The notes under the pieces: generated by a model
What the model saw: only the letters and a program-made list of their open reading frames with translations
Databases searched by the model: none
Told to the model about the DNA's origin: nothing
Shown here: positions 1 to 11,457 of the stretch, one piece after another
Position numbering within the stretch: the stretch's first letter is position 1
Layout of the letters: each line of letters opens with the position of its first letter
Program-made: the position numbers and the translations under genes
Assembly (NCBI GenBank): GCA_038502445.1
Contig: JAHLJS010000006.1
Coordinates: 29,556,946 to 29,620,945, forward strand
Reading direction: 5' to 3'
Length of the DNA stretch: 64,000 bases
DNA from: Eremochloa ophiuroides
Lineage: Eukaryota; Streptophyta; Magnoliopsida; Poales; Poaceae

Positions 1-802
1 TTCAAGTGCATCTTTGGTATTGATGATGTTGAGATTGTGAGTGTAGATGGTTCCAACTTGATCTTCAAGGGATTTAGGTATGGGAACTTATACTTAGTGG
101 ATTTCAATGATAGTGAAGCAAAACTCTCGTCTTGTTTGATCGCTAAGTCAAGTCTTGGTTGGTTATGGCATAGAAGGCTTGGACATGTTGGAATGAAGCA
201 ACTTGGAAGATTGGTCAAGCATGGTATGGTTAGAAGCTTGAAGGATGTGCACTTTGAGAAGAATAGGTTGTGTAGTTCTTGTCAATTTAGAAAGCAAGTT
301 GGGAATACACATCCTAAGGAAGGCATGATGAGTACATCTAGTCCACTTGAGCTATTGCATATGGATTTGTTTGGTCCAACCACTTATGCAAGCATTGGAG
401 GAAGAAAGTATGGCTTTGTGATAGTTGATGACTTCTCTAGATACACTTAGGTATTCTTTCTAGTTGACAAAAGTGAAGTATATGAAATCTTCAAATCTTC
501 CATCAAGAGAAGCCAAAATGAGTTTGATACAAGGGTGAAGCAAGTGAGAAGTGACAATGGTAGTGAGTTTAAGAACACAAGAATTGATGAGCTATGTGAT
601 GATTTGGGTATCAAGCATCAATTCTCGGCCAAATACACTCCACAATCAAATGGGCTTGTTGAAAGAAAGAATAGAACTCTCATTGATATGGCAAGAACAA
701 TGTTAAGTGAATATAATGTTAGTGATGAGTTTTAACCGAAGCTATTAACACGGCTTGCTACTCTAGCAACCGTCTATATTGTCATCCTATGTTGAAGAAG
801 AC
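1..802 (+). pseudogene. Copia (SIRE/Maximus-type) integrase fragment, copy 1
   Basis: The reading frame from about 37 to 450 encodes the GAG-pre-integrase zinc region (WLWHRRLGHVG, then CSSCQF) and the start of the integrase core (LLHMDLFGP, holding the first catalytic Asp). A TAG at 448-450 replaces the Trp of the usual SRYTWVFF and is shared with the second copy. The frame resumes from 535 with RSDNGSEF (second Asp) and NGLVERKN, whose catalytic Glu is GAA at 661-663. A 1-bp loss near 732 shifts the frame. The fragment ends at AAGAC (798-802), the target site of the Gypsy insertion. Unlike copy 2, this copy keeps the frame near 116-122 and keeps the catalytic Glu. Confidence 0.93.
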
Positions 803-1264
803 TATGGGGGTATAAACCCGTATACCCGCATAGTCATACTTGGCCCAAGTCTATCGAACAGGCCTGAACTACCAAGGACGCGTCGCCCATACGATCTCTA
901 GGAGATCGCGTATATCCGCCGAGTCCTTGGCGGGCAAGAAAATAACTTTCCTAGGATCTAGCCGATTGGTTTCCCAGATCGGCTAGGATTGTAATCTGTT
1001 ATGTATGGCAAGATCAACTTGTAACCCTGCCCCCCGGACTATATAAGGCGGGCAGGGGGGTCTACTCGATTCATCTAATCTACTAGCAATACAACACAGC
1101 AGCATACAGGACGTAAGGTATTACGCCTCGTGGCGGCCTGAACCTGTCTAAACCTCTGTTCTGCACGAATTGTGCTCCCTCGTTCGTCTCAGGCGCACCC
1201 TCACCGTCTCATCTACTACCGCGGGCATACTCCTCGGTAGACTATCGCCGGTATTCCGTCGACA
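803..1264 (+). repeat. 5' LTR of Gypsy D, copy 1
   Basis: The 462-bp LTR starts TATGGGGGTATAAACC (the expected TGTG is mutated to TATG) and ends CCGTCGACA. I count about 5 differences from the LTR at 16596-17057. It has a TATA box (TATATAAG, 1040-1047) followed by CpG-rich leader sequence. AAGAC precedes it as the target site. Confidence 0.93.
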
Positions 1265-1266
1265 GT

Positions 1267-1284
1267 TGGCGCGCCAGGTAGGGG
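1267..1284 (+). other. Primer-binding site of Gypsy D, copy 1
   Basis: TGGCGCGCCAGGTAGGGG lies 2 bp after the LTR end, where minus-strand cDNA synthesis is primed by a host tRNA. The position and the TGG start fit a PBS. I do not assign the tRNA. Confidence 0.8.
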
Positions 1285-1301
1285 GTGTGCCACCTGATTC
1301 C

Positions 1302-2288
1302 ATGGCGAACAAGGTGATTTTTTCAAGCTCCATCGAGCTCCCGACGCCGGGCCAGATCTTCACGGTGGGATCCATCACCTGGGTCGTCGGCGCGAACGGC
1401 GAAGGGGTGATTCTGGATGCAGCTCAGATCCCCTGCGTGTTGCCTCCGATGAAAAGGCTGCCACGCTACGTTCGAAAAAACATCGACAAAGACGACCTGA
1501 TTGGGTCTATAGATCGGGTCACCAAGAAGCTGTCAGAGGGACTCCAAATCCTGGAGTCCATGTCATCCACAACGCATCGCCCCTCTTCGCTGTCCCCCGA
1601 CACGACACTAGTTGTCACCGTCACACCTCTCGAACGCATCGTCGAGGAGCGACCTCGAGCGGATCGTCCTCCGAACGGCTACTTGCCGCTCGGACTACAA
1701 AACGCAGCTTCCAGTTTCGCTCAAACGCTGTGTCAACACGCCGGCACCAGCTCCTTCATCACCCCCGATAACGTCCGCCCTGACAATGATGATCAAGAGG
1801 GTGGCCTTCCCGCCGATCTGCCTCCCATCAGGCAATTTTTTGGGGGACCGGTCCTTGCCATCAGCAACGACAGCGACCCGCCACCCAATGAGTCTGAAGA
1901 AGCCCGAGCAGCCCGCGAGGCAAGGAACGCCGATCGCAGACGACGCCGCGAGCAGCAAGCTGAAGCGAGGAGGACTGCGGTGAAGAATCTGGAGCCTGAA
2001 TTTTGCATGCTCGGGCAGTACGAGGTCTGCACGACTCCAAGCGCCAATGTCGCCGTCGCGATCGCCGAGGCCAAGAGGCTACCCCAAACTCCAGAGCTCG
2101 GGCGGCTCACCGCTCTTCTCCAAGCAACTCAGGTCCAGATCAATGAAGGAAGACAAGCGCCATCTCATAGCACGGCATCGGCTACAGAGCTCATCGGCGA
2201 AGATGGTGAGATGTCTCGCGGTGGTCGGAGACCTCATCGGCGAGACGACGACCAAGAGGTGAACCAATCCGACCTCCGCGAAAGCTGA
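1302..2288 (+). pseudogene. Gypsy D gag, N-terminal part, copy 1
   Basis: The frame opens at ATG 1302, shortly after the PBS, with MANKVIFSSSIELP, and runs 328 codons. It encodes the long N-terminal part typical of Tat-lineage Gag, with a basic Arg/Glu-rich stretch (EARAAREARNADRRRRREQQ) near codons 212-231. This copy reads through the point (about 2196) where copy 2 is frameshifted, but loses frame itself near 2278 and terminates. It is not a complete protein. Confidence 0.85.
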
Positions 2289-3540
2289 AGACCAAAGACC
2301 TATGCGGCCGCATCGAGAACAGGAGAGAAGCCAGACACTCAGCAGAGGCCGAGCGACGAAGAGAGTATGATCAGACGCATGGCTTCCCCAACGACAAGAC
2401 CGCCCCGGAACTGCCATTCACGCCGGCACTCCGAGCAGTCGTCTGGCCTCCTAACTTCAAAGTTGTCGGCGTCAAGACTTACGACGGAAGTGCCGATCCC
2501 AACAAATGGCTCAACGTCTACGAGATCGCCGTCCAAGACGCCGGTGGAAACAGGGATGTGATGGCCAACTACCTCCCGGTCATGCTCAGCGCCTCCGCCA
2601 ATAACTGGCTTCATAGTTTGAGGCCGAACTCCATCGACACTTGGGATCAGTTGAAAGAGCAGTTCGTCAATAACTACCGCGCCACCTGCAAGCAACCGGG
2701 CACGAAGTATGATCTTGAAAGACTTCGGCAAGGCTCTCGGGACTCCCTGCGAGACTACATCCGGCACTTCTCGGAAATCAGAAACGACATCCCCGACATC
2801 ACAGATGCAGAAGCCATCTCCGCGTTTATGCGCGGCCTGAGGCCCGACGAGGAACTGCAGAAGAAATTATACCGCACCAGCCCGACCACCGTTGCCGAGA
2901 TGCTACGCATCGCCAACAAATATGTCGATGGAAACGACGCAGCTCATCACTCCATTCACAGTCTCCTTCGCTTCCCCGACCAGTCGCGGAACCAAGAAGA
3001 GGGCCACCGAACTGATCGGCACCAGGGTGATCGAGCTCCTCGGAGAGACTACCGCCGCGATGACCGCGACCATCGATGATGCTCAGAACACCGCCGCTAC
3101 AACGAACCCGAGAGCTCCAGGGCTGGAGAGAGGCGCCGCCACTACCAAGTTTACAACACCCGACCAGCCCCAAAGCGCAATTACGAGGAGGCCTACTCCA
3201 AGCTCCTCGATGCCCAGTGCCCCGTCCACAAGCACCACAAGCACACCATGAGGGAGTGCGAGGGTTTCTCCAGGAAGTTCCAAGCAGAAGAGAAGAAGAA
3301 GGCTCGCGTAGAGTCTGACAGGGACCGGCGCGACGACACCGACAAGCCTCCAGGCTTCACTGACGCACACCGAACCGTTTCCACCATCATCGGTGGACGC
3401 GCCGCCATCGAGTCAAAGAGGGAGCAGAAACTCGTCAATAGACGTGTCAACTCCGTTGCCAATTCCGACAGCGCGATTGCTGATCCAAGGCTTCCTCCTT
3501 GGTCCCACCAAGACATCACTTTCAGCAGGGCTGACCAATG
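2289..3540 (+). pseudogene. Gypsy D gag, capsid and zinc region, copy 1
   Basis: The longest open piece (2558-3079) contains a Retrotrans_gag-type region with MANYLPVMLSASANNWLHSL, WDQLKEQFVNNY and LRDYIRHFSEIRNDIP. After a frameshift near 3076 the frame holds the Cys/His remnant around CPVHKHHKHTMREC and a charged region ending near 3540. Frames change at least twice, so the segment cannot be translated as one Gag. Confidence 0.8.
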
Positions 3541-4198
3541 GACCTAGATTCCATACTTGGGTCACTTTCCATTGATCGTCGATCCGGTCATACGCACGAC
3601 ACGTTTCTGGAAGGTGCTCATCGACGGCGGCAGTGGCCTCAACATCCTGTTCTCCGGAGCTGCCAAGGAACTCGGGCTAAAAGAAGAAGACTTGCGACCC
3701 ACATCAGCTCCCTTCTGGGGTATCGTCCCGGGACAGCCGTCATATCCTCGAGGGCAGATAAGCCTCCCGGTTCAGTTCGGGCACCCACAGTGCTTCCGCA
3801 TCGAAGCACATCGACTTCTTGGTGGCCGACTTCGACGCTGCTTATCATGCTATCCTCGGCCGACCAGCTCTGGCGAAATTCGGGGCCATCCCCAACTACA
3901 CCTACCCTCGTTATGAAGATGCCAGCGGAGAACGGCGTCCTTTCCATTCGCGCCGATCTCCAAGTTGCATATGCTTGCGAGCGAGAGGGCCATTGCCATG
4001 GCGGAAGCTGTCGAAGAATCCATACTCATGAACATCTGTGCTGCGGACGCAAAGCAAGTAGCTCCAGAAGACCAAGTCATCCCAGAGAAGACCCCATCAA
4101 GATCAGCCACCAAGAACAAGGAAACGAAGGAGGTTGTCCTGGTCCCCGGTGAGCCAAACAAGACTACTCGCATCGAGGCCGACCTCGATCCTAAATAG
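3541..4198 (+). pseudogene. Gypsy D aspartic protease region, copy 1
   Basis: The motif VLIDGGSGLNILF (active-site Asp in DGGSG) marks the retropepsin-like protease found between Gag and RT in Tat elements. A 1-bp insertion near 3804 breaks the frame, and a second near 3905 restores it in part. A TAG at 4196-4198 stops the frame and is present in copy 2 as well, so it predates the duplication. Confidence 0.85.
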
Positions 4199-4751
4199 GA
4201 AGACGCGCTCATCAGCTTCCTAAGGGAGCACGTAAGCACTTTCGCATGGAAACCAGCGGATATGCCCGGCGTTCCCAGGAAGTTGATCGAGCACTCATTG
4301 AATGTCTCGAAGACCGCCAAGCCAACCAAGCAGAAACTCCGGCGATTCTCTCCAGACAAGAAGGAGGCCATTAGGGTAGAGATAGCCCGGCTCTTAGCTG
4401 CCGGCTTCATCAGAGAGGTGTATCACCCTGACTGGTAGCCAGATCCGGTGCTTGTAAGAAAAAAAGAATAATGAATGGAGAATGTGCGTTGATTACACCG
4501 ATCTCAACAAACACTGCCCTAAAGACCCCTTCGGTCTTCCACGAATCGACGAAGTCGTCGACTCAACAGCAGGTTGCGAGCTACTCAGCTTCCTCGACTG
4601 CTACTCCGGATACCATCAGATCGCTTTGAAGGAAGAAGACCAAGAGAAGACGTCTTTCATCACCCTTTCGGGGCTTATTGTTACAAGACCATGTCTTTCG
4701 GATTGAAGAATGTTGGAGCAACCTACCAACGGGCGATTCAAGCTTGTCTGA
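4199..4751 (+). pseudogene. Gypsy D reverse transcriptase N-terminus, copy 1, cut by the gap
   Basis: Recognisable RT blocks are MCVDYTDLNKHCPKDPFGLP, YSGYHQIALKEEDQEKTSF and MSFGLKNVGATYQRAI. An in-frame TAG after HPDW (near 4436) is shared with copy 2. Single-base indels are present near 4465 and 4665. The sequence stops at 4751, about 30 bp before the YIDD catalytic motif of the other copy. Confidence 0.85.
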
Positions 4752-5250
4752 NNNNNNNNNNNNNNNNNNNNNNNNNNNNNNNNNNNNNNNNNNNNNNNNN
4801 NNNNNNNNNNNNNNNNNNNNNNNNNNNNNNNNNNNNNNNNNNNNNNNNNNNNNNNNNNNNNNNNNNNNNNNNNNNNNNNNNNNNNNNNNNNNNNNNNNNN
4901 NNNNNNNNNNNNNNNNNNNNNNNNNNNNNNNNNNNNNNNNNNNNNNNNNNNNNNNNNNNNNNNNNNNNNNNNNNNNNNNNNNNNNNNNNNNNNNNNNNNN
5001 NNNNNNNNNNNNNNNNNNNNNNNNNNNNNNNNNNNNNNNNNNNNNNNNNNNNNNNNNNNNNNNNNNNNNNNNNNNNNNNNNNNNNNNNNNNNNNNNNNNN
5101 NNNNNNNNNNNNNNNNNNNNNNNNNNNNNNNNNNNNNNNNNNNNNNNNNNNNNNNNNNNNNNNNNNNNNNNNNNNNNNNNNNNNNNNNNNNNNNNNNNNN
5201 NNNNNNNNNNNNNNNNNNNNNNNNNNNNNNNNNNNNNNNNNNNNNNNNNN
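4752..5250. other. Assembly gap of 499 Ns
   Basis: This is an uninterrupted N run. The missing sequence must hold about 595 bp of the A 5' LTR (judged from the 3' LTR), plus the left part of E's LTR, plus whatever closes the D and B copies. The gap length is therefore too short for its content and is probably nominal. Translations across it have no meaning. Confidence 0.99.
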
Positions 5251-7081
5251 TGCCACTTGAGCAATCTAACTTGCATACGTCGCTAGGATCGAGTGGCGCG
5301 GTGTGAGAGAAAATCCTTTGTGAAAATGTTTGTGAAAAGCTAACACACATGCACTTGAGGTTGAACACTTGTGGTGTTAGCACATTTGCTAAAGGTGTTT
5401 GGAGGTGAAGTTGTGAGGTAGAGGGGTTGGATTCAGAGGTTTTCGGAGAAGTGGAGAAGCGTCGGACGCTAAGGAAGAAGGGCGTTGGACCATTGGTTTC
5501 GGTCCGATGACTTACCCTTGTTTTCTGAGATGTGGCGAGAACGTCGGACGCTGTCTGTAGTGACAGCGTCGGACTATTCTCTTGCGTCCAACGGTTGCAT
5601 GAGCTGTGAGACTCGGACAGTCCGATGGCGGGGGAAGGCCGAGCGTCGGACCGTTGGTTCACGGTCCGACGGTGTGGTGAGCAGAGTTCATGGTCTGGCG
5701 TTGCGCGTGGCGAGCGGTGTTCACGGCGTTGGACGCTGGCTTTTGGTCTGAAGCTGTGCGTCGGACTGTCGTCCGACAAGTTTCAGCTCTTGGGTAACTC
5801 TCTGGAAGCGTTGGACGCTCTGTTGGATTAGTCCGACGGTGATCGTCCGACGGGTGATTAAGTTGGCGCGTGAAGTAGCCGTTAAGTTCCAACGGTCGAC
5901 GTTAAACGGCTTGTGACACGTGGCAGAGATCCAGGGCGTCGGACAATAGACAATAGTCCGACGGTGGCACGTTGAGCGTCTGACGGTCAGTCCGACGGCC
6001 GGTTTCGGTTGGCAACGGCTCTATTTGGCTTGTGGGCTATATATAGATGTTGTGGCCAGCTTTGGCGTAGTGCTGAGCACCCTTGTGCCTGTGTGGCTTG
6101 TGTAGGTGTGCTTGGGAGCCCTCTAACTCACTAGTATGCTTAGTGTTCATCCAATTGATCGCTAGTGAGTGATTCTAGTGCGTTGCATTGAGAGAATGCA
6201 AGTGTTGGCACTAGGTGATCGAGTTGCAAGTCGGTGGTGCTTGTTACTCTTGGAGGTCGCCACCTCCTAGATGGCTTGGTGGTGAAAGGCTCCGTCGAAG
6301 CAAGCAAGAAGATTGTGCATGGCTCCGGAGAAGCTTTGTGAGGGGTTGGAGCTCACCCCGTGGGAGATCACGAAGAGCATCGCTTGTAGAGCGAGACGTG
6401 AAGAGCGACAAGTGATCCAGCCGAGTCAAGTGCTAGAGCTTGTGGTAAGCACTCAACGTGGGAGAGTGTGACTTGCGAGTCACCACTGGCAAGAGGACCA
6501 GCAGCAACCTTGGAGCTTGTCTCAACGGAGGACGTAGCTTGTGGCAATAAGTGAACCTCCGGAAAATAAATCGCCGCGTCAACATCTTCCCATCCTTTGC
6601 GATGGTTTGCTCCCTTCTACACAAGTCCTTCACTTTTACTTGTGTAGCTATAGTTGCTCTTGTGAGACCGGTTAGCTTGTGTAGCTTGCCACTCACCTTC
6701 TTAGCTTGTATAGCTTAGAAGTAGTTTCTTGTTTAGTTTGTGTAACTAAACAAGTTGCGCTCCTTGATTAGGATTGTGTATCCTTGTCATTGAGCACGTA
6801 GTGAGCTTATGTGTTTAGTGCGCTTTTGCTTGCTAGTTGGTAGGAGCTCCCCGGTGTTTAAAGTACTAGTGCTTAGGTTTGTGTGACCTTGCGGTAGAAC
6901 GATTTAGGGAAGCTCAAGCTAAGCTTGCACCTTTGCTTCTTACTAGGATCTTTTGTAAGGTTCTTAGAGTCTTAGTCAGAGGGGTGAATTGTCGTTAGAA
7001 CCGATTAGGTTTTATTTTCCGCTGCGATTAATTTTTGTCAGACTATGCACCCCCCTCTAGTCCGCCATCTCGACCCTTTCA
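5251..7081 (+). repeat. 5' LTR of A, left end missing in the gap
   Basis: The sequence aligns with 41461-43344 of the 3' LTR and ends CGACCCTTTCA directly before the PBS. About 595 bp at its left end are absent. Its CpG-rich part (5460-6010) carries many GTCGGAC/GTCCGAC motifs. Divergence from the 3' LTR is about 3% over a 265-bp sample in the right part and visibly higher in the CpG-rich part. It lacks a 37-bp block with a palindrome that is present in the 3' LTR. Confidence 0.9.
6038..6045 (+). promoter_or_regulatory. TATA box of the A LTR
   Basis: TATATATA sits after the CpG-rich block and before the LTR right end, in the expected place for U3/R. The 3' LTR has TATAAATA at 42295-42302. 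The transcription start is not determined. Confidence 0.6.
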
Positions 7082-7083
7082 AG

Positions 7084-7097
7084 TGGTATCAGAGCTT
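7084..7097 (+). other. Primer-binding site of A (initiator Met tRNA)
   Basis: TGGTATCAGAGCTT starts two bases after the LTR end. TGGTATCAGAGC is the classical complement to the 3' end of plant initiator Met tRNA used by Copia elements. Confidence 0.9.
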
Positions 7098-7132
7098 GGT
7101 CTCTCATTTGTGGTCTTAACTGACCCGAGAGG

Positions 7133-8184
7133 ATGGTGACTTATGGGCTAAATATTGATTGTCCACACACATTTGATGGCACACACTTTGCACATTGGAG
7201 AAATTGGATAGAATGCAGTATTAAGTTTATTTCTCCCCAAATGTGGTGGATGGTAGATGTGGGCTTTTCTCATGCGGTTGATCGAAAGAATGCAACCAAA
7301 GTGCAAGATAAATGCCTACATCTAGATGTCCAAGCAATTAACATGTTTTATAGATTTTTGGATGATAGCATCTTTGGAGAGATCATGGACTTTGAGACAT
7401 CGCATAAGATTTGGGTATTTCTCAATGACAAGTATGGCAAGCTCTCCGATGATGATGTTGAAGCCAAAGAACACAAGCTTGGAGATCTTGAGCACCTCCA
7501 TGACTCCGTGATTGTGGAGAGTTGCTCCTCCGCTTGGTCAAGTGATGGTGATGATGATCATACCACAAGAGCACTTGACAAGGGAGTTGATGAAGCCACA
7601 AGTGACGCTAATGATGATGCTACCTCAAGCTCACTTGATGATGGCTACGAGAGTGACGCATCAACAAGGTCTTCATCCTCATCACATAGCTACACGTCTC
7701 TCGGTGGCGGCAAGGTATCACTTGGTAATGTGATTGTTGATTGTGATGATCCAAATTTTGAGCTTGTATGCAAACTCGTTAATGCTTTAGAAAAAGAGAT
7801 GAACAAAACAAAGAAATTAGCAAATGAAAACTCTTTTCTAAAGAACACATGTGAACAACAAAAGCATATACTTTATGTCATGAGTTGTTCATACGAGGAG
7901 TTAAAATTGACTCATGAGGAGCTTTGTGTTGCTCATGAGAATTTGGTAAAAGACTATGTTTTTCCCACTAATGAGCTTCTAAATGAGAAAAATCTAAAAC
8001 TAGTGAGAGCTCATCACTTGGGTCAAATGATCAATCATATGTTGCTATTAACCCTTGTGATGTAGGATTGAAGAGTATATCCACCTCATGTGATGATTTA
8101 CTCTCTATGCCTTGTTCTTCACTTTTGAATACTTGTTCCACTTCTATGTCTTGTGAGACTAACCCTTTGAAGGAGAATAATGAG
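7133..8184 (+). pseudogene. Gag of element A, N-terminal part
   Basis: The frame opens at ATG 7133. Residues about 10-120 look like the UBN2-type Copia Gag domain (FDGTHFAHWRNWIEC, then VQAINMFYRFLDDSIFG and KIWVFLNDKYG). An acidic, Ser-rich spacer follows (about residues 125-195), then a coiled-coil-like region rich in Lys and Glu. The frame ends at 8065 after a 1-bp shift near 8010; in the shifted frame the protein continues as Cys/Ser-rich sequence to NPLKENNE, where element C interrupts it at 8185. The same frame resumes after C with LKSQVKNLSNT, which supports the join. No protease or pol follows. Confidence 0.85.
8180..8184 (+). repeat. Left target-site duplication of C (ATGAG)
   Basis: ATGAG here and at 36684-36688 flank element C. 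Removing C and one copy restores the A gag frame. Confidence 0.92.
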
Positions 8185-9559
8185 TGTTGACGGTAGTTAT
8201 TACTCATTTTTACCCATCAACTAAACATGAATCAAGGGCATAAAACAATTCACAACATAGTTATAGGGTTTGATTCTAACAAGTTCCACGAGTTTTGGTG
8301 TTCTCACTTGTTTTGTAGGGTATGAAGGGATATTCAATTTTTCACCAATTAAAAGTATCCCAAATGAGGAATTGGAGTTCACCATTGCATAGAGCTCGTC
8401 AAGACGATCAAAATGGACCTATGGTTTGCTATTTTTGGAGTCCGGAATAAAGAGATATGGATTTTACAAACACTGTAAGATTCTAGAACTTGAGCTGCGG
8501 GATTAATTAAAGGCTGCGGGATTAATTGGGTCTAAATCAGAATTTTGCCCATTAAAGCCTATGTGCACATGGTGGAAAGGCTTAGTATCATATCGCTTGC
8601 CCAAGGTGGAGGGGAAGCCAGTGCCCCCATAGAAGGAACCCAGGACCCCCCGAGTCAAGTGCACCATTATGGAGTTGTAGAGGCGTCCCTCGAATGGATA
8701 ACCTCTCAAGTCTAGAGAATTAGGGCTAGACTTTCCAATGTAGTAGATTAGTTCTAGTTGAGAGTTAGAGAGAGCGGAGCTGCGCTTCGGTTCTAGAGAA
8801 GTCTTCAGGGGTCTGGTATATCTTTGTATCTCATCTTTGTAAGACTTATGCTTTAATATATTTATCTTCTCTATTTACTTTATGCCTTGAATTTGATTGG
8901 TTAGTATAGTTGTTATACTTTGGCATAGGATCTCTGCTCGCATCGAGTGCTTTAGTTTTCATATGGGATTAGAGTAGTAATTAATAGTGTAGGCATGGTA
9001 TCTAGAGTAGAGGTTACCTGAGATTGCACTCAACCTTACGAATAGTTGTGGTAGCCCCAGGAGGTGACAGCCCTGATGGCCGACGTATTCTACCTCGTGT
9101 AGGTTGATGATTGTAGGACCGTAGTCAGGACTTCCTAGTCCCATTCTCATCTCGTTCCGTGGCTATTGTTCTGATGTTCCAAAGTGTTATTGTGTGATTG
9201 CTTTATCTACCATGAATCAGTTATTATAGAACCCCAGTAATAGAGAAGTATTTAGGAACCTTGAACTCTCCCGTTGTCCTCTCACTTTAGCTATCTACTC
9301 TTTTATCATAGAATTCTCCTGTGTGTCTATGTCATTTAAGCATAGCTCCTATCATTTATCGTTTACCCCTACTATAGTCTAGTTGGTGTACTAAGTTAGT
9401 AGACACATGATGGTCAACTATCAAACTTCTTTAACCATTGTTTCCCTGTGGTAAAATATAAATAATGATACCTGGAATACTCCTGGTAAAATGCTACAAT
9501 GGTATTCTGTGCACTTGCGGAATCTTTCATATTCTATTTGCACTTAATAAATACCAACA
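8185..9559 (+). repeat. 5' LTR of C
   Basis: The LTR is 1375 bp long, from TGTTGACGG to ATACCAACA. It is the full-length copy; the 3' LTR lacks about 868 bp of it. I see no coding sequence inside. It is flanked on the left by ATGAG and on the right by the PBS. Confidence 0.9.
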
Positions 9560-9567
9560 AGCATTTT

Positions 9568-9585
9568 TGGCGTCGTTGCCGAGGA
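9568..9585 (+). other. Primer-binding site of C
   Basis: TGGCGTCGTTGCCGAGGA differs at two positions from TGGCGCCGTTGCCGGGGA, the Asp-tRNA-type site common in plant Athila/Tat elements. It starts 9 bases after the LTR end. Confidence 0.8.
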
Positions 9586-11457
9586 AGCAATTGGCATAAG
9601 AGTTTTATAGTGATCTTGGTGTCTGCTAATTTAGTGTACTACTAGATTTAGTATGATTACCCCTGTTCTGTTGAGTTGTGGAATAAGACAGGACAATAGA
9701 AGCCGTTTTGACCTTCCGTCAAGTTTCCACATTGAAGAGCCCATGGTGCCTGAACATTCAAGATTCATCAACAATGGAACCATGCCATCTCACAGGTTTG
9801 CACACATATATATTTCTTTCTAACCTTGTGTAGATAGGAGAAGGAGGTCGTCGTCATAACAATTCAAATCACATCTCAAATGACGAATATAGAGGCTGTG
9901 CTACACACAAGTCATGGTAAGTATGATCAAGAAGAAAACTTCCAATTTAATTTGGGTAAGTCACGAGATAAATTCAAATCAGAGATGAGACAGGGCACAT
10001 GTTGAACTTCGATAACTTTGCAGAGGAAGACATAGCTCATTCATTATGGATGGAAGAACTGTGAGTATTAATGATTCATTCACTTTATCTTCTGCTGCAA
10101 GTTACTTGGACTCAAGTCATGTCGGTATAGAACATGATCTATACTAACATAATATCAACCCTATCTTCTTAGTAGCGTAGATGGAACATGATAAAATTCT
10201 GGACAAACAACCTATGTTCCAAAGTTGTACATCCCTTCGGGTATGTGTTGTCCACTAATCTGTTGTAGGCATAATAATGAATGGAGTGACAAGGTGTCAT
10301 AAGATCAAAGAAGCAAAAGATGGCAAAGAGGATAAGCAACAAAGGAGACAAGATGCTCATGAACAACTCAAGATGCAAGAGAAGGAAAGGACCACCAATC
10401 ATCTACCTTTCATTACTTAGTGCCATCACGCTCTAATAATGAAGGTAATATCTTAATGTAAGTGGTCACTATTTTCCTCTTGATCTTGGAATGCAGATAA
10501 ATAAAGACACAAATATGTTAGAGTTACATCTTTAATTTGTTAACCTAATTAACTCAACATGCTTTGTCCTTTAAGATTGTTCATGGCATCATTCTTTTGA
10601 TCTCAATCTTAACTAAATGTGCTAAAACATTGCATTCTATCTTTGGAAGATGATAGTCATACTCATGTGAAAATTTATATATTATGCAGAGATAGACAAC
10701 GATTCCATTGGTTAAGCAATTTAAATCTTTTCTGCCATATGAACTTAAATGCAACATTAATGCTTAATCGTCTGATCTTACCACTCATGTCATGAGTAAA
10801 ACAAATTATGTAACATCAACTTTGTCTTGTTCAATGTGTCTAAGGCTAGAGAAGAATAAATAAAGAAATAGATTCGGTTCTGTTGGTGTTTTTCCACCAG
10901 CAGTGCCCATGCACTTGATCTCTACCTTGGTTTTGCAAATAGGACAACACTTCAAACAAATTTGTTAATTCCCAAAATTCTACAAGTGAAAGTTCTGTGA
11001 ACATGCACGCTGAGTAAGATGCTACCAGCTTCCACTATTAATGCTCCACTTCAACCTGCTGGCCAAACAAAGAACAAAAGTGACATCACCATCACCAGAG
11101 GTGCAACCATCAAGACCTTCATCTCTAAGACGGAGAGATACACAAGAGTGGAAAAAAAGTCCTATCAGTAAACTTTAAATTCCGCACCCTTGCCATAAGG
11201 CAACATGGTAGTTATCTAATTAATTAGTATTCATAATTTACATTCGTAATTTTACTTTAGCATATTCATCTTTATGCATATAAAAAAAAGAGAGAGAAAA
11301 ATCATTATTGCCTTATTTACTGCATCATGAAACATTAAAGCCCTATGTGAATAAACTTATAGAATATTCGCTATGGTGGCATAAAAAATATAATAAATAA
11401 AAAATGATAATAGCATCTATATTTACTTTCTTGCATTATGCAAATCCTAAGCCCCAT
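9586..11457 (+). other. Left non-coding internal region of C
   Basis: About 1.9 kb of AT-rich sequence with stops in all frames. Nothing recognisable as Gag, protease or pol is present. A phrase near 11360-11390 (GGTGGCATAAAAA) recurs after Copia B at about 33820, consistent with short repeats within C. It ends with CCCAT (11453-11457), the left target duplication of B. Confidence 0.7.

Larger units (their letters stand above)
1..4751 (+). repeat. Duplicate copy of the B/D nested junction
   Basis: This block matches 15794-20548 nearly base for base, with scattered substitutions and 1-bp indels. It contains the same Copia integrase interrupted at the same codon by the same Gypsy LTR. Because the insertion point is identical, the two blocks descend from one insertion event and not from two. 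The block runs off the left window edge and stops at the N gap. It may be a genuine segmental duplication, an alternative haplotype or homeolog, or a scaffolding error. Confidence 0.93.

Noticed and set aside
1148..2417. Minus-strand frames opposite the D gag (also at 16941-18212)
   Set aside because: They shadow the GC-rich gag and have no domain. The known antisense gene of such elements lies after pol, where it was found.
4574..5779. Long open frames on both strands across the N run
   Set aside because: They exist only because N codons contain no stop. There is no sequence to support them.
7084..7097. tRNA gene at the TGGTATCAGAGC sites (also 13438, 44237, 49841)
   Set aside because: Only 12-15 bases match the tRNA end, and all sit directly after LTRs. 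They are primer-binding sites.
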